Part shown: positions 1 to 6,520 of the stretch, one piece after another
How the letters are laid out: each line of letters begins with the position of its first letter
Numbering within the stretch: position 1 is the first letter of the stretch
Assembly (NCBI RefSeq): GCF_003725415.1
Contig: NZ_RJQC01000003.1
Coordinates: 219,861-283,860, forward strand
Reading direction: 5' to 3'
DNA: 64,000 bases
Source: Absicoccus porci
GTDB lineage: Bacteria; Bacillota_I; Bacilli_A; Erysipelotrichales; Erysipelotrichaceae
Translations under genes and position numbers: made by a program
Notes under the pieces: generated by a model
Told to the model about the DNA's origin: nothing
What the model saw: the letters and a program-made list of their open reading frames with translations, nothing else
Database searches by the model: none

Positions 1-2
1 CG

Positions 3-788
3 TTGGAAGGAATCGAAGCAGCTTATGCGGAATTAAAAGCAATCAGTGAACGTGGTGGTAAAGTTTTGTTTGTAGGAACAAAGAAAACAGCTGCTGAAAC
101 GATTGAAGCACAAGCTTTGCGTTCTGGATCTTTCTATGTCAACAAACGTTGGTTAGGTGGTATGTTAACAAACTTCCGTACGATTCAAAAACGTGTTCGT
201 CGTTTGGTTGAAATCGAAGAAATGGAAGCTAGCGGTAAAATTGAAGTATATACAAAGAAAGAACAAGCTGGTCTTCATAAAGAAAAAGCAAAATTGGAAA
301 ACTCTTTAGGTGGAGTTAAAGAAATGAAGAAATTGCCAGATGCAATCTTCGTTGTTGACCCTAAAGAAGAACACAATGCCATTGCTGAAGCCAAGAAATT
401 AGGTATTCCAGTATTCGCTATGTTGGATACGAACTGTGATCCAGATGATGCCGATTATCCAATCGCATCCAATGATGATTCACAACGTTCTATCGAATTG
501 ATCACAACATTGATGGCAGATGCCATTGTAGATGCTAAGGGCGGATTACTTGAATTGGCTTACTTAGGTGAAGATGAAGATGACGTAACGATGGATGATG
601 TCATCAAGAATGTAGAAGCTCAAATCGCTGAAAACGAACGTCGTCGTCGTCAAAGAAATGAAGAACGTCGTAGAAGAAATGCAGAACGTCGTAATCGTCG
701 TTTCAATCGTAACCACAACGCAAATGGTTCTCAAGCAAACCGTGCAGATGCGAAACCAGAACAAAAATCTGCAGAATCTGCTGAATAA
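3..788 (+). CDS. rpsB: 30S ribosomal protein S2, 5'-truncated by window edge
   Basis: Component of the small ribosomal subunit, needed for S1/mRNA docking. The frame is open at the left edge; by comparison with ordinary S2 proteins roughly 50 N-terminal residues are missing, so the apparent TTG at 3 is not a real start. Family signatures are visible: the KVLFVGTKK segment, NKRWLGGMLTNF, the LPDAIFVVD block and the closing block SIELITTLMADAI. Past the normal end there is a tail of about 45 residues very rich in Arg and Asn, then acidic/Ala residues, which is unusual for S2. It is followed 26 nt later by tsf, the usual bacterial pairing. Identity is certain; the tail is the only oddity. Confidence 0.97.
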   Translation: MEGIEAAYAELKAISERGGKVLFVGTKKTAAETIEAQALRSGSFYVNKRWLGGMLTNFRTIQKRVRRLVEIEEMEASGKIEVYTKKEQAGLHKEKAKLENSLGGVKEMKKLPDAIFVVDPKEEHNAIAEAKKLGIPVFAMLDTNCDPDDADYPIASNDDSQRSIELITTLMADAIVDAKGGLLELAYLGEDEDDVTMDDVIKNVEAQIAENERRRRQRNEERRRRNAERRNRRFNRNHNANGSQANRADAKPEQKSAESAE

Positions 789-814
789 TTCAAAGAAAAG
801 GAGATCAATAAAAT

Positions 815-1699
815 ATGGCAATCAAAGCATCTCAAGTTAAAGAATTGCGTGAAAAAACCGGCGCAGGAATGATGGATTGTAAAAAAGCATTGACAGAAAC
901 TGATGGTGATATTGCTGCTGCTATCGACTGGCTTCGTGAAAAAGGTATTGCGAAGTCACAAAAGAAAGCTGGACGTATTGCTGCTGAAGGATTGACTCGT
1001 GTCGCTACAGAAGGTAATACAGGTATCATTTTTGAAGTGAATTCAGAAACCGACTTTGTCGCTAAGAACGAACAATTCTTACATTTATTAGATGTTATTG
1101 AAAAAGCTTTATTAGCTGCTAAACCAGCCAATACGGAAGCTGCTTTAGAAGTTGAAACACCAGAAGGAAAAGTCAATGATTTGGTCATCAATGCTACGGC
1201 TACCATTGGTGAAAAGATTTCTTTCCGTCGTGTGGCTGTTGTAGAAAAAGCCGATGATGAAACATTTGGAAAATACATGCATATGGGTGGAACCATTTCT
1301 AGTTTAGTTGTTACCAAAGGTGGCGACAAAACAGTAGCTAAGAACTTGGCTATGCAAGTGGCTTCAATGAATCCAATTTATGCAACGGAAGCCGATATTC
1401 CAGAAACTGCATTCAATCATGAAAAAGAACTTCAAATGCAGATGATGAAGGAAGATCCAAAAATGGCTAATAAACCTGAAAAAGTATTACAAAATATTTT
1501 GAAGGGTAAAGTAAAGAAGCACTTTAAAGATCAATGCTTAGCGGATCAAGAGTTCTTCTTGGATTCTAAAAAATCTGTTTCTCAATACTTGAAAGAAGAA
1601 AAAGCAGAAGTTGTTTCTTTCGTTCGTTATCAAGTTGGAGAAGGAATTGAAAAGAAAGAAGAAGATTTTGCTGCTGAAGTAGCTGCACAAATGAAGTAA
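815..1699 (+). CDS. tsf: Elongation factor Ts
   Basis: Guanine-nucleotide exchange factor that recycles EF-Tu in the cytoplasm. The 294-residue length is normal. The N-terminal UBA-like domain (MAIKASQVKELREKTGAGMM, DCKKAL) is followed by the diagnostic TDFVAKNEQF segment near residue 80 and two dimerisation-type subdomains. An AAGGAG ribosome binding site precedes the ATG. It follows rpsB directly and ends at a strong intrinsic terminator, so rpsB-tsf is one unit separate from pyrH. Confidence 0.98.
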   Translation: MAIKASQVKELREKTGAGMMDCKKALTETDGDIAAAIDWLREKGIAKSQKKAGRIAAEGLTRVATEGNTGIIFEVNSETDFVAKNEQFLHLLDVIEKALLAAKPANTEAALEVETPEGKVNDLVINATATIGEKISFRRVAVVEKADDETFGKYMHMGGTISSLVVTKGGDKTVAKNLAMQVASMNPIYATEADIPETAFNHEKELQMQMMKEDPKMANKPEKVLQNILKGKVKKHFKDQCLADQEFFLDSKKSVSQYLKEEKAEVVSFVRYQVGEGIEKKEEDFAAEVAAQMK

Positions 1700-1713
1700 G
1701 CATCTTTTATTCG

Positions 1714-1740
1714 GAGCTATGTGTATTCATAGCTCTTTTT
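1714..1740 (+). terminator. Intrinsic terminator after tsf
   Basis: An 8-bp stem GAGCTATG/CATAGCTC with a 6-nt loop is followed directly by TTTTT. It closes the rpsB-tsf transcript. Confidence 0.9.
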
Positions 1741-1758
1741 AATTGTTTGTTCTTAGTG

Positions 1759-1764
1759 TATAAT
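1759..1764 (+). promoter_or_regulatory. Probable -10 box upstream of pyrH
   Basis: A perfect TATAAT lies about 30 nt before the pyrH start, just after the tsf terminator. No good -35 box at 17 bp is visible, so this is a moderate call resting on the -10 match and on the terminator making a new promoter necessary. Confidence 0.5.
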
Positions 1765-1795
1765 TTGTAGAAGAGACTTAAAGGAGTAAAAACGT

Positions 1796-2506
1796 ATGTA
1801 TAAACGGGTTTTATTGAAATTAAGTGGTGAAGCTTTGTCTGGAAATGGACAGGCTTTTGATCCAGAAGTGTTGGCTGGATTGGCCAAAGAATTGAAAGAA
1901 ATTCAACAAAAAGGAGTGGAATTAGCCATTGTTGTTGGTGGTGGTAATTTCATTCGCGGAAAGATGCTAGCCGAAATGGGAATGAATCGTGCACAAGGCG
2001 ATTACATGGGCATGTTAGGAACGGTCATCAATGCATTGGCCGTACAAAATGCTTTGGAGAATGCCGGTGTTGATACACGTGTACAAACAGCCGTTCATAT
2101 GCAAGAAGTGGCCGAACCATTCATTTTACGTCGGGCTATTCGTCATCTAGAAAAAGGTCGTGTTGTAATTTTTGGAGCTGGAACCGGTTCTCCATATTTT
2201 TCAACAGATACGACAGCTGCTTTACGAGCGTCCGAAATTGGAGCTGATGTGATCTTAATGGCAAAGAATGGCGTGGATGGTGTCTATGACAGTGATCCTA
2301 AGAAAAATCCAAATGCCAAAAAATTTAAATCTTTATATTATATGGATGTTTTGAATAAAGGATTACAAGTTATGGATTCAACCGCAATCAGTATGTGTAT
2401 GGATAATGACATTGATTTGATCGTATTCAACATGAATGAGCGTGGCAATATTTTAAAGGCCATCCAACAAACGGTCGATGGTACTGTGATCACAAAAAAG
2501 AAATAG
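1796..2506 (+). CDS. pyrH: UMP kinase
   Basis: Phosphorylates UMP to UDP in pyrimidine nucleotide synthesis; bacterial type, amino-acid-kinase fold. The 236 residues begin with [13 protein letters not shown], then show the [10 protein letters not shown] glycine-rich nucleotide site, [20 protein letters not shown], and the late segment [12 protein letters not shown]. The AAAGGAG site is correctly placed for the ATG. frr starts 15 nt after the stop, the conserved pyrH-frr pair. Confidence 0.98.
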   Translation: MYKRVLLKLSGEALSGNGQAFDPEVLAGLAKELKEIQQKGVELAIVVGGGNFIRGKMLAEMGMNRAQGDYMGMLGTVINALAVQNALENAGVDTRVQTAVHMQEVAEPFILRRAIRHLEKGRVVIFGAGTGSPYFSTDTTAALRASEIGADVILMAKNGVDGVYDSDPKKNPNAKKFKSLYYMDVLNKGLQVMDSTAISMCMDNDIDLIVFNMNERGNILKAIQQTVDGTVITKKK

Positions 2507-2521
2507 AGGAGAAAAATATAA

Positions 2522-3067
2522 ATGACTGATATTTTAGATAATGCCGAAATGAAAATGATGGCGGCTATTGAAAATTTAGAAGAAAATTTACGTACATTAC
2601 GTACAGGACGTGCCAATGCGGCTCTTTTGGATCGCGTCGAAGTAGATTATTATGGAAGCCCTACACCAGTCAATCAAATGGCTCGAATTAGTGTTGTTGA
2701 GGGTACACAATTGGTCGTTAAACCTTATGATCGAACATTGGTAAAAGCCATCGTTCATGCCGTGCAAGCTGCTAATTTAGGCTTAAACCCACAAGGAGAA
2801 GCTGATTGTGTGCGTATTCAAGTTCCCCAATTGACAGGTGAACGTCGACAGGAATTGGCTAAAAAGGCACAAAAATATGGCGAAGAAGCAAAAGTAGCCA
2901 TTCGTAATATTCGTCGTGAAGCAAATGATGCAATCAAAAAGGATAAAGAATTACGTGAAGACGAAGAGAAGAGTGCTTTGGAAGATTCACAAAAACTGAC
3001 AGATACATATATTAAAAATATTGAATCGGTTGTTGAAAAGAAAAAAGCAGATATTTTAAATGTATAG
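2522..3067 (+). CDS. frr: Ribosome recycling factor
   Basis: Splits the post-termination ribosome together with EF-G. 181 residues, close to the usual 185. The tRNA-mimic triple-helix domain carries the conserved LRTGRANAALLDRVEVDYYG segment near residue 28, and the C-terminal helix contains the typical RRxANDxIKK stretch. AGGAG precedes the ATG. Its stop codon abuts an intrinsic terminator that partly separates it from uppS. Confidence 0.98.
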   Translation: MTDILDNAEMKMMAAIENLEENLRTLRTGRANAALLDRVEVDYYGSPTPVNQMARISVVEGTQLVVKPYDRTLVKAIVHAVQAANLGLNPQGEADCVRIQVPQLTGERRQELAKKAQKYGEEAKVAIRNIRREANDAIKKDKELREDEEKSALEDSQKLTDTYIKNIESVVEKKKADILNV

Positions 3068-3092
3068 ACCCAATTCATCATTGGGTCTTTTT
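3067..3092 (+). terminator. Intrinsic terminator/attenuator between frr and uppS
   Basis: Stem GACCCAAT/ATTGGGTC with a short 5-nt loop, then TTTTT. It begins at the frr stop codon. uppS begins 17 nt later with no clear promoter of its own, so partial read-through is likely. Confidence 0.85.
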
Positions 3093-3109
3093 CAGAAAGG
3101 ATAAGTATT

Positions 3110-3817
3110 ATGGAAACAAACATTCCCCAAACGGTTGCCATTATCATGGATGGTAATGGACGCTGGGCCAAAGCACGTGGATTACCCCGGACAGCTGGTC
3201 ACAAACAAGGGGCGGAAGCCATACGAGTTGTTGCGTTAGCTGCCAATCAAATGGGAATCAAAAAATTGATTTTATATGCGTTTTCAACAGAAAACTGGAA
3301 ACGACCAGAACAAGAAGTAAGTTATTTGTGTAAGTTGCCAGGTATCTTTTTTAATCGCTATATCAAAGAATTGATGGAAAACAATATTCGAGTTACGTTT
3401 GCCGGGGAATTGGAACGATTTCCAAAAAGCACGCAATCTGTGATTCGTAAAGCAGTCGATCAAACAGCAAATAATACAGGATTAAATTTGGACATTGCGA
3501 TCAACTATGGTTCACGTCGGGAATTGGTCTTAGCGATGCAACAATATGCACAAGATGTTGCCGATGGTAAACGATCCAATGACATCGACGAAGCAGGTGT
3601 ATCGAATTATTTGATGGTTCCTGAAGATGTGGACTTATTGATACGTACGAGTGGTGAGTTGCGTTTATCAAATTTCTTATTGTGGCAAATTGCGTATGCA
3701 GAGTTTATTTTTACACCAATCGCATGGCCTGATTTTGATTCTCAAGCCTTGGCGGACTGCATCAAAGAATTTCAATCACGACATCGTCGTTTTGGAGGAT
3801 TAGAAGATGAAAAATAG
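3110..3817 (+). CDS. uppS: Undecaprenyl diphosphate synthase (cis-prenyltransferase)
   Basis: Makes the C55 lipid carrier for peptidoglycan from farnesyl diphosphate and isopentenyl diphosphate. 235 residues. The catalytic P-loop-like motif IIMDGNGRWAKARG is at residues 12-25, followed by the HKQGA block, the FSTENWKRP segment and the C-terminal RTSGELRLSNFLLWQIAYAE signature that binds pyrophosphate. It overlaps cdsA by 11 nt, so the two are translationally coupled. Confidence 0.97.
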   Translation: METNIPQTVAIIMDGNGRWAKARGLPRTAGHKQGAEAIRVVALAANQMGIKKLILYAFSTENWKRPEQEVSYLCKLPGIFFNRYIKELMENNIRVTFAGELERFPKSTQSVIRKAVDQTANNTGLNLDIAINYGSRRELVLAMQQYAQDVADGKRSNDIDEAGVSNYLMVPEDVDLLIRTSGELRLSNFLLWQIAYAEFIFTPIAWPDFDSQALADCIKEFQSRHRRFGGLEDEK

Positions 3818-4574
3818 AGTTATTACAGCTATCGTTATTATCTTAATTGTTGCTTTCCCCTTAGCAATGGGTGGCATTCCTCTAGAAATTTTATCTTTAT
3901 TCATCGTCGCAACAAGTGCCTATGAATGGGCCCATGTTACGCCACGCTTTCCAAAATGGCCTATTATTATCGTTCCAGCAATGATGGCATCGGTTATTTT
4001 AGCTCGATATGTGCCCCAACAATATGTATTTATTGTCTATGCTCTGGCAACCATTATCTTCTGGACACTGACGATTTTTGTCGAGGACTTCGAAATTTCC
4101 GATGGTTTCTACTGCATTAGTTATTTTGTGATTTTATCACTGATTTATCGCACGATGGGATTCTTGGAAAGCAATCATTTTTATATGTTGACGATCGTAT
4201 TCGCAACCTATGGCTCGGATACGGGTGCTTGGTTTGTGGGACGTCGCTATGGTAAGCATAAAATGAATCCACGCTTGTCACCTAAGAAAAGTTGGGAAGG
4301 ATTTGCGGGTGGCATCGTATTTGGTGCAGTTTTAAGCTTAGTTGTTTCTTTCTTGTATTTATCGGAAGTGAATACATTGATGAACGTGATTCTTTGTATC
4401 TGTTGTCCATTGGTAGCGGAAATTGGAGATTTATCTTTCTCGGCCATTAAGCGATATTATAAAGTCAAAGATTTCTCGAATTTATTGCCAGGTCATGGTG
4501 GTATTTTAGATCGAATTGATTCTCTTTTGATGAATATATTATTTTGTGGTATCCTAATAACCATATTCATGTAA
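3807..4574 (+). CDS. cdsA: Phosphatidate cytidylyltransferase
   Basis: Integral membrane enzyme converting phosphatidic acid and CTP to CDP-diacylglycerol. 255 residues with about seven hydrophobic segments. The CDP-alcohol family signature occupies the last third: SPKKSWEGFAGG near residue 155 and LPGHGGILDRIDSLL near residue 228. It overlaps uppS by 11 nt and is followed by rseP after 12 nt; the dxr gene often found between cdsA and rseP in related bacteria is absent. Confidence 0.96.
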   Translation: MKNRVITAIVIILIVAFPLAMGGIPLEILSLFIVATSAYEWAHVTPRFPKWPIIIVPAMMASVILARYVPQQYVFIVYALATIIFWTLTIFVEDFEISDGFYCISYFVILSLIYRTMGFLESNHFYMLTIVFATYGSDTGAWFVGRRYGKHKMNPRLSPKKSWEGFAGGIVFGAVLSLVVSFLYLSEVNTLMNVILCICCPLVAEIGDLSFSAIKRYYKVKDFSNLLPGHGGILDRIDSLLMNILFCGILITIFM

Positions 4575-4586
4575 AGGAGGAATCCT

Positions 4587-5660
4587 GTGCAACTGATTAT
4601 TGGTATTATTGCTTTTATCTTCATGCTGAGTGTGATCGTGATCATTCATGAATGGGGACATTTCATGGTGGCAAGACATTATGGTGTGTATTGTCATGAA
4701 TTCTCTATTGGTATGGGTCCTGCACTCTATCAGAAGAAAGGTAAAGAAACAACTTTCTCCATTCGAGCTATCCCTTTTGGTGGGTATGTCATGATGGCTG
4801 GAGAAGAAGATGGATCACAAGATGAACAAGAAGATGACTGGTTAAAAAATGTACCAGACGATCGCCGTCTAAACCATAAACCTTGGCCCCAACAAATTTG
4901 TATTATGTTGGCCGGTATATTTATGAACCTGGTTTTAGCTTGGGTCATTTTTGTGGGAGTTGCCATGGCTCGTGGGTATGTGGTTGAACCGGCAAAACCG
5001 GTTGTTTATAAAATACAAGAGAATTCACCCGCCCAACAAGCTGGCCTTCAAAAAGATGATCGTATTCTAAAAGCAACCAGTGGCACCGAATCCATTAAAC
5101 CAGAAACGCAATATGATTTGTTAGAATGGATGCAGTATCATCATGATACGATTATATTGACAGTTCGACGTGATCAATCCACGTTTGAAACACAAATTAA
5201 ACCACAATATGATAAAGAAAATTCAATCTACACCATTGGTTATCAGGCCATTGCTTATGCTAAAAATATACAATGGTATGAAGCATTTGGCGTAGGTACT
5301 CAAGATTTTGCGGAATCGAGTACAGCCATTTTTCAGTCTTTGAATATGTTGATTCATGGCCAAGGTTATGAAAACCTTTCCGGTCCGGTCGGTATATTTA
5401 GTGTAACGAGTCGAACAACACAAATGGGCGTATTGGCTTATTTGTCTTTATTCGCCATGATTTCATTGAATATTGGTATTTTTAATGCGATTCCGATTCC
5501 AGCTTTAGATGGCGGACGTGTATTGATTACATTGATCGAAGCTATCTTTCGTCGCAAGGTCAATCAACAAGTGGTTGAAAAAATCATTATGGTCAGTTTT
5601 GCGTTGTTGATGATGCTTTTTGTGTTTGCGACATACAATGATATTGTTCGTATAATCTAA
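4587..5660 (+). CDS. rseP: Site-2 zinc metalloprotease RseP/RasP family
   Basis: Intramembrane protease that trims anti-sigma factors and signal-peptide remnants. It starts at GTG behind a strong AAAGGAGG. 357 residues: the first membrane segment carries HEWGH (HExxH, residues 21-25); a PDZ-like domain occupies about 140-240; the last membrane part holds FNAIPIPALDGGRV, which supplies the third zinc ligand. The gene ends the uppS-cdsA-rseP run at a terminator. Confidence 0.95.
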   Translation: MQLIIGIIAFIFMLSVIVIIHEWGHFMVARHYGVYCHEFSIGMGPALYQKKGKETTFSIRAIPFGGYVMMAGEEDGSQDEQEDDWLKNVPDDRRLNHKPWPQQICIMLAGIFMNLVLAWVIFVGVAMARGYVVEPAKPVVYKIQENSPAQQAGLQKDDRILKATSGTESIKPETQYDLLEWMQYHHDTIILTVRRDQSTFETQIKPQYDKENSIYTIGYQAIAYAKNIQWYEAFGVGTQDFAESSTAIFQSLNMLIHGQGYENLSGPVGIFSVTSRTTQMGVLAYLSLFAMISLNIGIFNAIPIPALDGGRVLITLIEAIFRRKVNQQVVEKIIMVSFALLMMLFVFATYNDIVRII

Positions 5661-5680
5661 CCAGGGAAACCTGGTTTTTT
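5659..5680 (+). terminator. Intrinsic terminator after rseP
   Basis: Stem AACCAGG/CCTGGTT with a 4-nt loop leading into a T run; the stem starts inside the rseP stop codon. Confidence 0.9.
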
Positions 5681-5686
5681 CATTGG

Positions 5687-5715
5687 CACAAAAAAAAAGA
5701 AGACCGCAGTCTTCT
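5687..5715 (-). terminator. Intrinsic terminator of the hemolysin III gene
   Basis: Read on the minus strand, the stem AGAAGAC/GTCTTCT with a 4-nt loop is followed by a T run (A tract 5687-5697 on the plus strand). It overlaps the last two bases of the gene. Confidence 0.85.
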
Positions 5716-6376
5716 AAATCATAAGATACAAAATGGCAATCATGTGACAAATGGAAGCAAACACAATGAATAAATGCCAAATGAAATGAAAATATTTCTT
5801 TTCTGGATGACTATAGAATATAGCACCAATGGAGTACATGACACCACCTAATAAGATCATACCAAAAAAAGCAAGAGATGCTTTTTGTAAAAGAGTTGGT
5901 AACATGATCACTGCTAGCCATCCCATGACCATATAGATTGTCATGGATAATTTCATATGTGCTTTATTTGAGATGGCCTTTAATAAAATGCCAGCTAATG
6001 CCATGACCCATTCAATGATCAATAGGACATAACCAATTGTATTATCAAGCAATACCATACAAACTGGCGTATACGTTCCAGCTATGGCTAACAAGATCAT
6101 GATGTGATCTAATTTACGAAATACATATTTATAGGTTGTATCATAGGGAGCAATATGATAGAGACTAGACCCTAAAAACATGAGAAATAAACAAATAATG
6201 AAAATACTCGTACCGAGTGCATATTTTGGACCACCAATTGTATAAGATCGAATGGCATAATAAGGTAAAGCCCCTAATAATAAGATCCACATGACACCAT
6301 GACTGATGGCATTGGCCGTTTCTTCACCAAAAGTTAGTTTAAATGGATGCGCCATATCATTACTTTTTTGTTGCAT
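5714..6376 (-). CDS. Hemolysin III / YqfA-family seven-helix membrane protein
   Basis: Member of the bacterial progestin-and-adipoQ-receptor-like (PAQR) family with seven membrane helices; the physiological role in bacteria is unsettled. 220 residues. Conserved features are EETANAISHGV near residue 18, SSLYHIAPY near residue 72, KLDHIMILLAIAGTYTP near residue 88 and the C-terminal HFIWHLFI segment, which contain the putative metal-binding Asp/His residues. AAGGTGAT precedes the chosen ATG; an internal ATG seven codons later is a weaker alternative. The gene lies alone, divergent from smc, behind a good promoter overlapped by inverted repeats. Confidence 0.88.
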   Translation of the reverse strand: MQQKSNDMAHPFKLTFGEETANAISHGVMWILLLGALPYYAIRSYTIGGPKYALGTSIFIICLFLMFLGSSLYHIAPYDTTYKYVFRKLDHIMILLAIAGTYTPVCMVLLDNTIGYVLLIIEWVMALAGILLKAISNKAHMKLSMTIYMVMGWLAVIMLPTLLQKASLAFFGMILLGGVMYSIGAIFYSHPEKKYFHFIWHLFIVFASICHMIAILYLMI

Positions 6377-6394
6377 ATTATCACCTTCAAGCGT

Positions 6395-6423
6395 ATTTTA
6401 AATTATCTAGAAATAAAAGTCAA
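6395..6423 (-). promoter_or_regulatory. Promoter of the hemolysin III gene
   Basis: On the minus strand TTGACT (6423-6418), 17-bp spacer, TAAAAT (6400-6395), about 20 nt ahead of the start codon. Confidence 0.75.
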
Positions 6424-6450
6424 TATATCTAGTATTGAAAACTAGATAAT
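6402..6450. promoter_or_regulatory. Putative operator: three TATCTAG boxes
   Basis: ATTATCTAG (6402-6410) and CTAGATAAT (6442-6450) form a perfect 9-bp inverted repeat, with a third ATATCTAG copy at 6425-6432 between them. The first box lies in the spacer of the hemolysin III promoter and the second just upstream of its -35, as expected for a regulator site. The protein that binds is unknown. Confidence 0.5.
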
Positions 6451-6520
6451 AACGCATTAGTGATTCTATAGCTAACAAACGGGAGATAGTGTATAATGAT
6501 ATCGTTTGGAGTGTATGCCC

